Below are positions 34,910-45,094 of a stretch of DNA of 64,000 nucleotides, one piece after another. The position numbers and the translations under genes are program-made. Source of the stretch: Rhodopseudomonas pentothenatexigens. GTDB taxonomy: Bacteria > Pseudomonadota > Alphaproteobacteria > Rhizobiales > Xanthobacteraceae. Positions within the stretch are counted from its first letter, which is position 1. Every line of letters begins with the position of its first letter. Below the pieces are notes generated by a model, which was not told the DNA's origin, ran no database searches, and was given only the letters and a program-made list of their open reading frames with translations. The stretch spans positions 1 to 64,000 of the forward strand of contig NZ_UFQQ01000014.1 in assembly GCF_900218015.1 (NCBI RefSeq), in the 5' to 3' direction.

Positions 34910-36058
34910 TCAGCGCTTGTAGGTGTTCGGAACGAACGGCATGGCGGCGACGCGCAGCGGCAGACGCTGGCCGCGTACTTCGGCGAAAACGACGGTGCCG
35001 CGCCTGGCCAGCGCAGACGGCAGATAGCCCATCGCCACCGGTGCATTCAGGCTCGGCCCGAAGCCGCCGGAGGTGACCGTGCCGACCGGCTCGGCCGAAT
35101 CGGCGCTGGCGAACAGCGGCGCGTTTTCACGCACCGGGGCGCGGCCCTCGGGCCGCAATCCAACGCGCAGCCGCGCGGTGCCGCCATCGAGCTGGCTGAG
35201 AATCGCCGACGCGCCGGCGAAGCCGCCAGAACGGGCACCGCCATTGCGCCGGCTCTTTTGGATCGACCAGCTCAACGCCGCTTCGACCGGCGTCGTCGTG
35301 GTGTCGATATCGTGGCCGTACAGGCACAGCCCAGCCTCCAGGCGCAGGCTGTCGCGGGCACCGAGCCCGATCGGCAGCACGTCCGGGTTGTCGAGCAGCG
35401 CGGCCGCAAGCCGTTCGGCGCCGTCGGCGGGCACCGAGATCTCGAAGCCGTCTTCGCCGGTGTAGCCGGAGCGCGACACGATGCAGGCAAGGCCGTCGAG
35501 GCTCAGCTCGGCGACATCCATGAACTTCATCGTGGTGACGTCTGCACAGAATTTCGCCAGCGCGGCTTCGGCCTTTGGACCCTGCAGCGCGATCAGCGCG
35601 CGATCGGTCAGCGCAGTGACCTCGCAGGTGTCCGACAAATGCGCGCGCAGGTGCGCCTCGTCCTCGGCCTTGCAAGCGGCGTTGACCACCAGAAACAGCC
35701 GGTCGCCGAGATTGGTGACCATCAGGTCGTCGAGAATCCCGCCGGTTTCATTGGTGAATTGCGCATAGCGCTGGCGGCCGGGAGGCAGCGCCAAGATGTC
35801 CTGCGGGATCAGCCTTTCCAGCGCGTGGGCGGCGTCTTCGAGCCTGCCGGACTTTGCCCGCAGCTCGATCTGACCCATATGCGAGACGTCGAACAGGCCG
35901 GCGGCTGCGCGGGTGTGGAGATGTTCCTTCAGCACGCCTGGCGGGTACTGTACCGGCATGTCGTAGCCGGCAAAGGGCACCATCTTGCCGCCGCGGGCCA
36001 GATGCAGCGCATAGAGCGGCGTACGTTTCAAGGATTGGGTGTCGTCACCCGCCAGCAT
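34910..36058 (-). CDS. gcvT: Glycine cleavage system T protein (aminomethyltransferase)
   Basis: GcvT transfers the methylene group from the H protein to tetrahydrofolate, releasing ammonia. The 382-residue product begins with the family-like LKRTPLYALHLARGGKMVPF and includes MPVQYPPGVLKEHLHTRAAA, GLFDVSHMGQIELRAKSG and GYTGEDGFEISVPADGAERL. The C-terminal barrel has EPVGTVTSGGFGPSLNAPVA. First gene of the operon; a tandem glycine riboswitch precedes it. Confidence 0.98.
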   Translation of the reverse strand: MLAGDDTQSLKRTPLYALHLARGGKMVPFAGYDMPVQYPPGVLKEHLHTRAAAGLFDVSHMGQIELRAKSGRLEDAAHALERLIPQDILALPPGRQRYAQFTNETGGILDDLMVTNLGDRLFLVVNAACKAEDEAHLRAHLSDTCEVTALTDRALIALQGPKAEAALAKFCADVTTMKFMDVAELSLDGLACIVSRSGYTGEDGFEISVPADGAERLAAALLDNPDVLPIGLGARDSLRLEAGLCLYGHDIDTTTTPVEAALSWSIQKSRRNGGARSGGFAGASAILSQLDGGTARLRVGLRPEGRAPVRENAPLFASADSAEPVGTVTSGGFGPSLNAPVAMGYLPSALARRGTVVFAEVRGQRLPLRVAAMPFVPNTYKR

Positions 36059-36107
36059 GTCCAGGCTCCCAAGGTTCCCGAGACCGATTTCTCGTCACCA
36101 TTCGAAG

Positions 36108-36290
36108 CCCCATCTGTCGCTGTGCCTGAGAGCATTATCCCGTCGGCGGACCCGTCCCGGGATTGCCCGGCAGGGTCTCTTTCCAGATGTCATCCAGCCG
36201 CGCGGTCCGTTTGCCTGAGAGTTTCCGGGGCGGTTGCTCCTTCGGCGCCGGCCCCCTCCACTGAAGAATGGGGCCGATCTCTCCCGACGC
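36108..36290 (-). promoter_or_regulatory. Tandem glycine riboswitch upstream of gcvT
   Basis: On the minus strand the leader shows two aptamer-like units. The first has gggagag, the core gcgccgaaggagcaa and aactctcaggca. The second has agagaccct, then aatgctctcaggcacagcg and the closing cagatgggg. These are the conserved elements of tandem glycine aptamers. The leader ends about 50 bp before the gcvT start. Glycine binding would be expected to raise gcv expression. The second unit is less canonical in its core than the first. Confidence 0.9.
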
Positions 36291-36525
36291 GACTTAGTCT
36301 TAGGTAGGTAGGACACAAACACGGCTTCAGCAAGGCTGTCAACGCGGCGCAGCGAGCTATCAACGGGTCTTCGTAAACGCCCGTGGCAGCGCGCCCGCCG
36401 GCTGGCAAACACCTGAATCCATGCCCACTTTCTAGACAGCGCGCGCCCCCGCGTCTAAAAGGCATGACACCGGAAGAGGTGGGTTCGGCGGGCGTTTCGC
36501 GGGCATTCCGGGTGATTGGACGAAC

Positions 36526-39195
36526 ATGAGCGGCGTTAACGAAATTCGGTCTACGTTTCTGAACTACTTCGCCAAGAACGGCCACGAGATCGTGTCGTCG
36601 TCGCCGCTGGTGCCGCGCAACGACCCGACCCTGATGTTCACCAATGCCGGCATGGTGCAGTTCAAGAACGTGTTCACCGGGCTGGAGAAACGCCCGTATC
36701 AGCGCGCCACCACCTCGCAGAAATGCGTGCGTGCCGGCGGCAAGCACAACGACCTCGACAATGTCGGCTACACCGCCCGCCATCTCACCTTCTTCGAAAT
36801 GCTCGGCAACTTCTCGTTCGGCGATTACTTCAAGGAACGCGCGATCGAACTCGCCTGGGAGCTGATCACCCGCGATTTCGGCCTGAACAAGAACCAGCTT
36901 CTGGTCACCGTCTATCACACCGACGACGAGGCGGCCGGCTACTGGAAGAAGATCGCCGGCTTCTCCGACGACCGTATCATCCGGATTCCGACCTCCGACA
37001 ACTTCTGGGCGATGGGCGACACCGGTCCGTGCGGCCCGTGCTCGGAGATCTTCATCGATCGCGGCGAGCACATCTTCGGCGGTCCGCCCGGCTCGCCGGA
37101 CGAGGACGGCGACCGATTCCTGGAATTCTGGAATCTGGTGTTCATGCAGTACGACCAGGTGACGAAGGACGAGCGCGTGGACCTGCCGCGGCCGTCGATC
37201 GACACCGGCATGGGCCTGGAGCGCATGGCTTCGATCCTGCAGGGCGTCGACAGCGTGTTCGACACCGACCTGTTCCGCAGCCTGATCGACGCGACCGCGT
37301 CGGCGCTCGGCCGCGGCCCGACCGAGCAGGACGCCGCGTCGTTCCGCGTCATCGCCGACCACCTCCGTTCGTCGTCGTTCCTGATTGCCGACGGCGTGCT
37401 GCCGTCGAACGAAGGCCGGGGCTACGTGCTGCGCCGGATCATGCGCCGCGCGATGCGTCACGCCCAGCTGCTCGGTGCCAGCGAGCCGCTGATGTGGCGG
37501 CTGGTGTGGGCGCTGGTGCGCGAGATGGGCCAGGCCTATCCGGAGCTGGTCCGCGCCGAGGCGATGATCGAAGAGACGATGCGGCTGGAAGAGACCCGCT
37601 TCCGCAAGACGCTCGACCGCGGCCTCGCGATCCTCGACGAGAAGAGCGCCGGCCTGAACAAGGGCGACATGTTCGACGGCGAGACCGCGTTCACGCTGTA
37701 TGACACCTACGGCTTCCCGCTCGACCTGACCCAGGACGCGCTGCGCAACCGGGGCATCAATGTCGACATCGCCTCGTTCACCGACGCGATGGACCGCCAG
37801 CGCGCCAAGGCCCGCGCCTCGTGGGCGGGCTCGGGCGAAGCCGCGACCGAGGCGGTGTGGTTCTCGCTGCGTGAGAAATTCGGCGCCACCGAGTTCCTCG
37901 GTTACGACACCGAGACTGCCGAGGGCGTGGTCACCGCGCTGGTCAAGGATGGGGCCGAAGTCGACGCGTTGCAGGCCGGCGACGCGGCTGCGATCGTGAC
38001 GAACCAGACGCCGTTCTATGCGGAGTCGGGCGGTCAGGTCGGCGACACTGGTGTGCTCAGCGCCGAAGGCGTTCGCTTCGTCGTCACCGACACGATGAAG
38101 AAGGCCGGCGATCTGTTCGTGCATTTCGGCACGGTCGAGCAGGGGACGATCAAGCTCGGCGACGCGCTGGCGCTCGATGTCGATCACGCCCGCCGTTCGG
38201 CGATCCGCGCCAATCACTCGGCGACGCATCTGCTGCACGAGGCGCTGCGCCAGGTGCTCGGCGATCACATCGCGCAGAAGGGCTCGCTGGTCGCACCCGA
38301 CCGTCTGCGCTTCGACTTCGTGCATCAGAAGCCGATCACGCAGGACGAGCTGCGCAAGGTCGAGGACATCGCGAACGACATCGTGCTGGAAAACGACGAG
38401 GTGGTCACCCGGCTGATGGCGGTGGACGACGCGCGCGAGGCCGGCGCTCGTGCGCTGTTCGGCGAGAAGTACGGCGACGAGGTTCGCGTGGTGTCGATGG
38501 GCAAGGCCGCGCGTGAGCACGGCTCCAACGCGCTCGGCTGGTCGGTCGAACTGTGCGGCGGCACTCACGTCAAGCGTACCGGCGACATCGGCCTGGTGTC
38601 GATCACTGCCGAGAGCGCGGTGGCGTCCGGCGTCCGCCGCATCGAGGCGCTGACCGGGCGCGCGGCGCGGCACAACGCCAATGCGGCGATCTCCACCGCC
38701 AAGCTCGCTGCGTCCGAATTGCGGACCACGCTCGACGACATGCCGGCGCGGATTACCGCGCTGATGGACGAGCGCAAGAAGCTCGAGCGCGAACTCTCCG
38801 AGGTGCGCAAGAAGCTGGCGATGGGCGGCTCGGCGTCCGGAGACGGCGTCGCCTCCGACGTGCGCGACATCGGCGGCATCAAGCTGATGGCGCGCGCGGT
38901 CCAGGGCATCGAGATCAAGGATCTCAAGGGCCTGGTCGACCAGGGCAAGAAGCAGATCGGCTCCGGCGTGATCGCGCTGGTGGCGACCTCTGAAGACGGC
39001 AAGGGCTCGATCGTAGTCGGCGTCACGCCCGACCTGGTGTCGCGGTTCTCGGCGGTCGATCTGGTCCGCAAGGCGTCCGAAGTGCTCGGCGGCAAGGGCG
39101 GTGGCGGCAAGCCCGACATGGCGCAGGCCGGCGGTCCCGACGGTTCCAAGGCCGGCGCCGCGCTGGAAGCGATCGCAGCCGCCCTCGGCGGCTGA
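36526..39195 (+). CDS. alaS: Alanyl-tRNA synthetase
   Basis: Charges tRNA-Ala and edits Ser/Gly errors. The 889-residue product has the expected length. The class II catalytic domain includes [20 protein letters not shown] and [16 protein letters not shown]. The editing domain has the zinc-binding [12 protein letters not shown] and [20 protein letters not shown] motifs. The C-terminal C-Ala domain ends with [15 protein letters not shown] and [12 protein letters not shown] at the start follows an AT-rich gap of about 230 bp that contains the divergent riboswitch. An AT-richer DUF3800 gene follows in the opposite direction. Confidence 0.98.
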   Translation: MSGVNEIRSTFLNYFAKNGHEIVSSSPLVPRNDPTLMFTNAGMVQFKNVFTGLEKRPYQRATTSQKCVRAGGKHNDLDNVGYTARHLTFFEMLGNFSFGDYFKERAIELAWELITRDFGLNKNQLLVTVYHTDDEAAGYWKKIAGFSDDRIIRIPTSDNFWAMGDTGPCGPCSEIFIDRGEHIFGGPPGSPDEDGDRFLEFWNLVFMQYDQVTKDERVDLPRPSIDTGMGLERMASILQGVDSVFDTDLFRSLIDATASALGRGPTEQDAASFRVIADHLRSSSFLIADGVLPSNEGRGYVLRRIMRRAMRHAQLLGASEPLMWRLVWALVREMGQAYPELVRAEAMIEETMRLEETRFRKTLDRGLAILDEKSAGLNKGDMFDGETAFTLYDTYGFPLDLTQDALRNRGINVDIASFTDAMDRQRAKARASWAGSGEAATEAVWFSLREKFGATEFLGYDTETAEGVVTALVKDGAEVDALQAGDAAAIVTNQTPFYAESGGQVGDTGVLSAEGVRFVVTDTMKKAGDLFVHFGTVEQGTIKLGDALALDVDHARRSAIRANHSATHLLHEALRQVLGDHIAQKGSLVAPDRLRFDFVHQKPITQDELRKVEDIANDIVLENDEVVTRLMAVDDAREAGARALFGEKYGDEVRVVSMGKAAREHGSNALGWSVELCGGTHVKRTGDIGLVSITAESAVASGVRRIEALTGRAARHNANAAISTAKLAASELRTTLDDMPARITALMDERKKLERELSEVRKKLAMGGSASGDGVASDVRDIGGIKLMARAVQGIEIKDLKGLVDQGKKQIGSGVIALVATSEDGKGSIVVGVTPDLVSRFSAVDLVRKASEVLGGKGGGGKPDMAQAGGPDGSKAGAALEAIAAALGG

Positions 39196-39385
39196 GAAGG
39201 AAGTGCCTATAGCTATCTGATGATCAGTTCGATGAGGGGCTCGGTGAAAATGAAGTCCTCGAAGGTTTCGCGGCGACGCCACTTTGGGCATTTTCCTCCG
39301 AAGTTTCTACGGTCGGAATCGCCAAATGAGGGGGTTGATCGCGTACTGCTTCTTGTGGGCGGCGATGGTCGTCGTTCTCTAACGA

Positions 39386-40399
39386 TCACTGATCTGATGT
39401 TCGACTATGAAGGCGAGCCATACGCTGTTTTAGACTGGGTCGGGCATCTAAGTACTGACGACCCTCTTTTGTCGATAAGGCTTGATTCTGCGCTTCTCGT
39501 AGAATTCGCAGACTGGGCAGCAGATTATCTTTACCTAGGCCAGATTGAGCGCCCAGAGCTACTGCATCAAAAGCCTCAAGCAGCTTCGTCGAATCGCCGA
39601 GCAAGAGTTCACCCGGCGTCTTGATGAGCTCAATTTCTGTCGCCGTCACTCGCTTAGCTAATCCCGTGGCCTCCGTCCGTCGTAAAACCACCTGCGACTT
39701 AATCTTTGCGTAGAGCTTTTGCGCATCTTGCTTCTTCATCAATTTCCGTTTCATGATAAATGCGCAGTGGTCGGCAATCTGTAGAAGGAGCGACTCGTCC
39801 TTCTTTGCAAAGTGAATCGAGTCGACGATGTGCTTCGATTGAAATGCGGTTGCCGGCAGGTCCAGCCAAGAGCGGTCCGTGTATAGTTTGTGGAGTTCTT
39901 TGACCTGTCGTCTAATGTCGGTCGAATCTTCAGCAATGAGAAGCGCTACTTCTTGTGTGTTTTCTTGCATCCATCTTTCAATTCTTAGGATGGTCGCGAA
40001 GAATGCCCTTGCGAAGGTCAAGGACCTAATGTCCTTATCGGGCATGTTAGGGGTATTCTTCAGTAATGACTTTCGAAATTCCGTTCTGTTTACATATCCA
40101 ACAACGATTGGCAGCCCAAAGGACGCAGGAATTTCGGCCAATTCGCCCAGCAGTTTGGTTCTTTTTGTAAGAGGCCACTCATTTCGTGGAAATAAGCCGT
40201 TTCCGTGCCAAATGTCCTTTGCGTGGAATACTATTGGGGGGCCGTCATGATGGCGGAAGTATTTCTTTGACATCATTGAGAAGTGATCTTCGAGTCTTCT
40301 CCATGTTCGATCTGGGTCTATGATTACCCCGGCAACGACGAGAAATGGCTCCTGAGCCTCGTTTGAAATCCCCGCTTCGTCCAAATAGACCAGTCGCAT
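39386..40399 (-). CDS. DUF3800 domain protein (possible defence or mobile-island gene)
   Basis: A 337-residue product with the DUF3800 signature: MRLVYLDEAGISNEAQEPFL at the N terminus (acidic YLDEAG), VVAGVIIDPDRTWRRLEDHF, an FHAKDIWHGNG segment near residue 60, VALLIAEDSTDIRRQVKEL near residue 150, and LQIADHCAFIMKRKLMKKQD near residue 215. The fold is RNase H-like with conserved acids, and such genes often lie in genomic islands and near restriction or defence genes. Base composition here is clearly more AT-rich than its neighbours. Flanks are alaS and a GNAT gene. The start begins the conserved sequence; the upstream extension overlaps the GNAT region. Confidence 0.85.
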   Translation of the reverse strand: MRLVYLDEAGISNEAQEPFLVVAGVIIDPDRTWRRLEDHFSMMSKKYFRHHDGPPIVFHAKDIWHGNGLFPRNEWPLTKRTKLLGELAEIPASFGLPIVVGYVNRTEFRKSLLKNTPNMPDKDIRSLTFARAFFATILRIERWMQENTQEVALLIAEDSTDIRRQVKELHKLYTDRSWLDLPATAFQSKHIVDSIHFAKKDESLLLQIADHCAFIMKRKLMKKQDAQKLYAKIKSQVVLRRTEATGLAKRVTATEIELIKTPGELLLGDSTKLLEAFDAVALGAQSGLGKDNLLPSLRILREAQNQALSTKEGRQYLDARPSLKQRMARLHSRTSDQ

Positions 40400-40459
40400 C
40401 GTTGATTTCGCTGGTGATTTTGATGAGGTTGATTGTAGTCGATCATCCCCCGAAGGCAA

Positions 40460-41221
40460 ATGATGACGATGAGTAAGTTGGTGTGGCAGGTCGAACAGGC
40501 CTGCCACAACGCGTGGCCGAGCTTGCGCAGCGCGCTGGTCGGCGACTGGCTGCTGCGGTTCGGTGACGGCGTGTCGCGCCGGATCAATTCCGCCAATCCG
40601 CTGCATGCAGGCGTCGGCACGATCGCGCCGCAGCTCGAGGCGTTCGATCGTCTCTATCGCGCGCAGGGATTGCCGCTGATCGTGCGGCTGGTGTCGCTGC
40701 TGCCGCCACAGGTCGAGCGCGAGCTCGACGCCCGCGGCTTTGCGGCCGAAGGCGAGGCCTGCACGCTGTATCGCGATCTAGCGCCTGAGAGCTTCGCTGC
40801 CGCGCCGCCGGATGTCACGATTGCTCCGCGCGCCGATGCCGAATGGCTGGCCGCGATCGCGCGGCTGCAGGCGCAGTCGCCATCGCATGCGTCCGTCTAT
40901 GCCCGCGTCGTCGATGCCATCGCGCTGCCGACAGGCTTTGTCGCGCTCCGCAGGGACGGCCATATCGTCGCAACCGCGTACGGCGTGCTGCACAGCGATC
41001 TGGTGGTGATCGAGTCGGTGGTGGTCGACGAAGCGTTGCGCGGCCAAGGCCTCGGCAAGCGCCTGATGACCGCGCTGCTCGGCTGGGCGTCCGGCCAAGG
41101 CGCCACCGGCGCCTGCCTGCAGGTCGTAACCGACAACACCGCCGGCCGCGCGCTCTATGCCGGCCTTGGCTTCGACCAGGAGCTCTACCGCTACCACTTC
41201 CGCCGCGCGCCGCCGAAGTAA
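40460..41221 (+). CDS. GNAT family N-acetyltransferase
   Basis: A 253-residue protein. The N-terminal part contains WLLRFGDGVSRRINSANPLH near residue 30, and the GNAT core lies in the C-terminal half: SVVVDEALRGQGLGKRLMTA (acetyl-CoA binding, Q/RxxGxG/A type) and LQVVTDNTAGRALYAGLGFD. The substrate is unknown; small amines or amino acids are common. The Met chosen lies in a cluster of two; a second Met lies two codons on. It is divergent from DUF3800. Confidence 0.88.
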   Translation: MMTMSKLVWQVEQACHNAWPSLRSALVGDWLLRFGDGVSRRINSANPLHAGVGTIAPQLEAFDRLYRAQGLPLIVRLVSLLPPQVERELDARGFAAEGEACTLYRDLAPESFAAAPPDVTIAPRADAEWLAAIARLQAQSPSHASVYARVVDAIALPTGFVALRRDGHIVATAYGVLHSDLVVIESVVVDEALRGQGLGKRLMTALLGWASGQGATGACLQVVTDNTAGRALYAGLGFDQELYRYHFRRAPPK

Positions 41222-41233
41222 CAGCTTCACCTC

Positions 41234-41406
41234 GTCATTCCGGGGCGCGAGCGGCAGCTCGCGAACCCGGAATCTCGGTCGTGTCTGGCACCGAGCACAA
41301 CAACCTCCAGATTCCGGATCGCCGCTGCGCGGCGTCCGGAATGACGGGGAGCGTGCATGTGCGAGGCGTCATTCCGGGCTCGCGCCGCGCGCGTCCCGGA
41401 ACGACG
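41234..41406. repeat. Palindromic repeat, ATTCCGGGG family, with a second partial unit
   Basis: A full element runs 41234-41345 (gtcattccggggcgcgagcg to gtccggaatgac) with the loop ccgagcacaacaacctcc. A shorter hairpin at 41369-41406 (cgtcattccgggctcgcgcc and cccggaacgacg) follows. The region separates the convergent GNAT and antiporter genes. Confidence 0.8.
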
Positions 41407-41412
41407 ACGCCG

Positions 41413-43188
41413 TTAATCCGCCGCCACGCCCTCGCGCACGCGCTTCTTCCGGATGTCGCGCTCCTCGTGGATCAGGGCGATCACCTTGCCGGTCGGCACG
41501 CCGAGCGACTGCAGCACGGTCGAGGCGATCTCGAAACTCGCCTCCAGCACTTCGCGGATCACTTCGGTAGCGCCGAGCTTGAACAGCCTCGTGGCATGAT
41601 CGGCGTCGCGGGCGCGCACGATGATCGGCAGGTCGGCGCGTTCGGCACGGGCGGCGGCGACGACGTGTTCGGCCGCGGCGGCGTCGTGCATCGTCACAAC
41701 CACCGCCGGGGCGTCACCGAGACCGCATTTGCGCAGGAAGGCGCGCTGCGTGGCATCGCCATAGACGACATTGACGCCGGCCTTTCTCGCCCGTGCCACC
41801 GCTTCCGCGTCGACGTCGATGCCGATGAACGGCTTGCCCTGTTTGTTCAAGATGTCGCCGACGATCCGGCCGACCCGGCCGTAGCCGACCAGGATGATGC
41901 CCGGGGTATCGCCGGGCGTGGGGTCGGTGTGGCCGGCGGCCACCGCGACCGCGTTGCCGGCGTGGGCGCTGGCCTTGCGGCTGAGCCGCGCCAGATAAGG
42001 CGTCATCAACATGGTGCCGGACGACACCAGCAGCATGAACTGCTCGACCTCGCGGGTGACCAGACCGCTCGAACTGGCAAGCCCGAGCACCAGGAAGGCG
42101 AATTCGCCGCCGCCGGCGAGCAGCAGGCTGGCTTCGGCGATCACCGGGCGCGACAGGCGGAACACCCAGGTCAGCCCGGCAATCACCGCCGCCTTCAGCA
42201 CGGTCATGCCGATCACCGAGGTGGCGACCATCATTGGATAGCGCGCGACTTCGGCCAGATCGATCCGCATCCCGACCGAGATGAAGAACAACCCGAGCAG
42301 CATCCCCTTGAACGGCTCGATGTCGACCTCGACCTGGCGCCGGAATTCGGTCTCCGCCAGCACCAGGCCGGCCAGGAACGCGCCGAGCGCCATCGACAGT
42401 CCTGCGACGTGGGTCACCAGCGAGGTGCCGACCACCACGAACAGGATCGTCGCCATGAACAGTTCGCGGTTGTTGGTCGACGCCACCAGCCGAAACAGTC
42501 GCCGCAGCACCAGCCGGCCGAAGCCGACGATCAGCAGGATCGCCGCTGCCGCCTGCACCAGCGCCATCAAAAGGCCGAACCAAACCTGACCGGTCCCGAT
42601 CGACGCGTCGCCGGCCGCGGCGCCGGCCTTGCCGAACACCACGATCAGGAACAGGATCGGCACCACCGCGAGATCCTGCGCCAGCAGCACCGCGAAGATG
42701 CTGCGCCCGGCGACGGTGGCCAGCCGCTTCTGCTCGGCCAAGAGCTGCAGCACGATCGCAGTCGATGACAGCGCCAGACAGGCGCCGATCACCAGGCTGG
42801 ATTCCACCGTGTTGCCGAATGCGAGGGCGATACCGCTGATCGCCGCGGTGGTCAGCACCACCTGCGACATGCCGAGGCCGAACACCAGCTTTCGCATCGT
42901 CCACAGCCGGTCGAACGACAGTTCGAGGCCGATGGTGAACAGCAGGAAGGCGACGCCGAGCTCGGCGAGCCGGTCGACCGCATCCTGCGACGTGATGGTG
43001 ACGTAGCTCAGCCAGTGCACGTCCGCGCCGATCCGGCCGAGGCTGTGCGGGCCGAGCACCAGCCCGGCAACCAGGAAGCCGAGCACTGGGGAGACGCGAA
43101 ACCGCGTCATCACCGGAATCAATACGCCTGCGGTCCCGAGAAACACCAGGGCTTCGCGGTACACTCCGACACCGTTTTCGACTGCCAT
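41413..43188 (-). CDS. CPA2-type monovalent cation:proton antiporter (KefB/C-like)
   Basis: A 591-residue protein: about 12 membrane helices in residues 10-390 (GVLIPVMTRFRVSPVLGFLV, GVAFLLFTIGLELSFDRLWT, AFLAGLVLAETEFRRQVEVD), then a cytosolic TrkA-N domain from about residue 435 with the nucleotide motif ILVGYGRVGRIVGDIL. Kef proteins exchange K+ for H+ under glutathione control, but the exact ion here is unknown. The Met chosen starts the family-like sequence. It is divergent from the second CPA2 gene, with 182 bp between the starts. Confidence 0.88.
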   Translation of the reverse strand: MAVENGVGVYREALVFLGTAGVLIPVMTRFRVSPVLGFLVAGLVLGPHSLGRIGADVHWLSYVTITSQDAVDRLAELGVAFLLFTIGLELSFDRLWTMRKLVFGLGMSQVVLTTAAISGIALAFGNTVESSLVIGACLALSSTAIVLQLLAEQKRLATVAGRSIFAVLLAQDLAVVPILFLIVVFGKAGAAAGDASIGTGQVWFGLLMALVQAAAAILLIVGFGRLVLRRLFRLVASTNNRELFMATILFVVVGTSLVTHVAGLSMALGAFLAGLVLAETEFRRQVEVDIEPFKGMLLGLFFISVGMRIDLAEVARYPMMVATSVIGMTVLKAAVIAGLTWVFRLSRPVIAEASLLLAGGGEFAFLVLGLASSSGLVTREVEQFMLLVSSGTMLMTPYLARLSRKASAHAGNAVAVAAGHTDPTPGDTPGIILVGYGRVGRIVGDILNKQGKPFIGIDVDAEAVARARKAGVNVVYGDATQRAFLRKCGLGDAPAVVVTMHDAAAAEHVVAAARAERADLPIIVRARDADHATRLFKLGATEVIREVLEASFEIASTVLQSLGVPTGKVIALIHEERDIRKKRVREGVAAD

Positions 43189-43370
43189 CGTTCTTTCAAT
43201 CACGTCGGTCGGCAGGACCGCGACGATATGGATCAACCCGCCCAAGGCTGCGGCAATAGATCGCGATTCGATGCCCCGCCCAAGAGTATTCGCGGCCGCT
43301 GCGTGCACTGCGGCGATCGGTAGCCCATCTCCGGGTGGAAAGTCGCGGCGTCATGCCGCACAACACCAGG

Positions 43371-45062
43371 ATGGAGCATAACACCCCCCTGATTTCTACC
43401 ATTGTGGCCGGTTTGGTGCTGGCGTTCGCCTTCGGAGTGGTCGCGCAGCGGCTGAAGATATCGCCGCTGGTCGGTTATCTGCTTGCCGGTGTCGTGATCG
43501 GGCCGTTCACCCCGGGCTATGTCGCCGACCAGAGCCTGGCCAATGAATTGGCCGAGATCGGCGTCATCCTGCTGATGTTCGGCGTCGGCCTGCACTTTTC
43601 GCTGAAAGATCTGCTGGAAGTCAGGGCGATTGCGATTCCCGGCGCGGTGGTGCAGATCGGCGCCGCCACAGTGCTGGGCGCCGGGCTCGGCCATGCGCTG
43701 GGCTGGCCGTTCGGTGCCGGCTTGGTGTTCGGCCTGGCGTTGTCGGTGGCGAGTACGGTGGTGCTGTTGCGCGCACTGCAGGAGCGTCGCCTGGTCGACA
43801 GCGAACGCGGCCGGATCGCGGTCGGCTGGCTGATCGTCGAAGACATCGCCATGGTGCTGACGCTGGTGCTGCTGCCGGCGGTCGCCGGCATGCTCAAGGG
43901 CGAGGCGAACGGCGCAGACTGGCAGTCGGTGCTGTGGCCGGTGCTTCTCACGCTCGGCAAGGTCGCGGCCTTCATGGCCTTCATGCTGCTGGTCGGCCGC
44001 CGCGTGATTCCGTGGATGCTGCACTACGTGGCGCACACCGGGTCGCGCGAGCTGTTCCGCCTGGCGGTGCTGGCGATCTCGCTCGGGGTCGCATTCGGTG
44101 CGGCGATCCTGTTCGATGTGTCGTTCGCGCTGGGCGCGTTCTTCGCCGGCATGATTCTGTCGGAATCCGAGTTGAGCCAGCGCGCTGCCAACGAGACCCT
44201 GCCGCTGCGCGACGCCTTCGCGGTGTTGTTCTTCGTGTCGGTCGGCATGCTGGTCGACCCGGCGATCGTGGTGCGCGAGCCGCTGCCGCTCCTCGTCACC
44301 GTGCTGATCATCGTGTTCGGCAAGTCGATTGCGGCGTTCCTGATCGTGCGGCTGTTCGGCCATCCCAACATGACGGCGCTGACGATCTCCGCATCACTGG
44401 CGCAGATCGGCGAATTCTCGTTCATCTTGGCTGGGCTCGGCGTCGCCCTCGGCCTGATGCCGGAGCGTGGCCGCGACCTGGTGCTGGCCGGCGCGATCGT
44501 GTCGATCATGCTCAACCCCCTGATGTTCGTTCTGCTCGATCGCTTCAGCGCGCGGGCCGCGGTAGCGGCCGAAGTCGTCAAGCAGGCCGCTGCTGCTGTC
44601 GCTGCCGCAGCAGCGCCCGCGCCGCCGCGTGGCCACATCGTGCTGGTCGGCCACGGCCGTGTCGGCTCCAACGTCAGCGCCGCGCTACGCCGCGCCGGCA
44701 TCGAGGTGGTGGTGATCGAGAACGACGACGAGCAGGCGGTGCGGCTGCAGCGGGAGGGCATCACTGCGATCAACGGCAACGCCGCCGCCCAGGAGATCCT
44801 CGACGAGGCCGACGTCGCCCACGCCCGCGGTCTGCTGGTGGCGATTCCCAACGCGTTCGAAGGCGGCCAGATCGTCGCCAAGGCGCGTGCGGCCAATCCC
44901 GGCCTGCAGATCATCGCCCGGGCGCATTCGGCCGAGGAGGTTACACATCTGAAAAGCAACGGCGCCACGCTGGTGATCATGGGCGAAGACGAAATCGCCC
45001 GGGCGATGATCGCCAGGCTCGGCGTCGGCGATGCCGGTACCACCGCAGGCGCGCCGGCCTGA
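43371..45062 (+). CDS. ybaL: YbaL-like CPA2 cation:proton antiporter
   Basis: A 563-residue protein with about 12 helices in residues 8-385 (PLISTIVAGLVLAFAFGVVA, LAEIGVILLMFGVGLHFSLK, LGAFFAGMILSESELSQRAA), then a TrkA-N domain with HIVLVGHGRVGSNVSAALRR near residue 425 and an Ala-rich linker. The Met chosen (MEHNTPLISTIV) aligns with the YbaL N terminus; two Met codons lie 6 and 12 codons upstream. Divergent with the other antiporter. Exchange of K+ or Na+ for H+ is expected from the family. Confidence 0.88.
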   Translation: MEHNTPLISTIVAGLVLAFAFGVVAQRLKISPLVGYLLAGVVIGPFTPGYVADQSLANELAEIGVILLMFGVGLHFSLKDLLEVRAIAIPGAVVQIGAATVLGAGLGHALGWPFGAGLVFGLALSVASTVVLLRALQERRLVDSERGRIAVGWLIVEDIAMVLTLVLLPAVAGMLKGEANGADWQSVLWPVLLTLGKVAAFMAFMLLVGRRVIPWMLHYVAHTGSRELFRLAVLAISLGVAFGAAILFDVSFALGAFFAGMILSESELSQRAANETLPLRDAFAVLFFVSVGMLVDPAIVVREPLPLLVTVLIIVFGKSIAAFLIVRLFGHPNMTALTISASLAQIGEFSFILAGLGVALGLMPERGRDLVLAGAIVSIMLNPLMFVLLDRFSARAAVAAEVVKQAAAAVAAAAAPAPPRGHIVLVGHGRVGSNVSAALRRAGIEVVVIENDDEQAVRLQREGITAINGNAAAQEILDEADVAHARGLLVAIPNAFEGGQIVAKARAANPGLQIIARAHSAEEVTHLKSNGATLVIMGEDEIARAMIARLGVGDAGTTAGAPA

Positions 45063-45094
45063 CGAGGCTGCGGCGCTTGCCGTGCAGGCGCTAC

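Noticed and set aside
36190-39291. 1033-codon minus-strand frame opposite alaS
   Set aside because: Its composition mirrors alaS codons and it resembles no protein; the alaS reading is certain.
39220-39624. Plus-strand frame of 134 codons beside alaS
   Set aside because: Parts (DRVLLLVGGDGRRSLTITDL) look protein-like, but more than half overlaps the DUF3800 gene in antisense and there is no ribosome site at the best Met. Kept as an unproven possibility.
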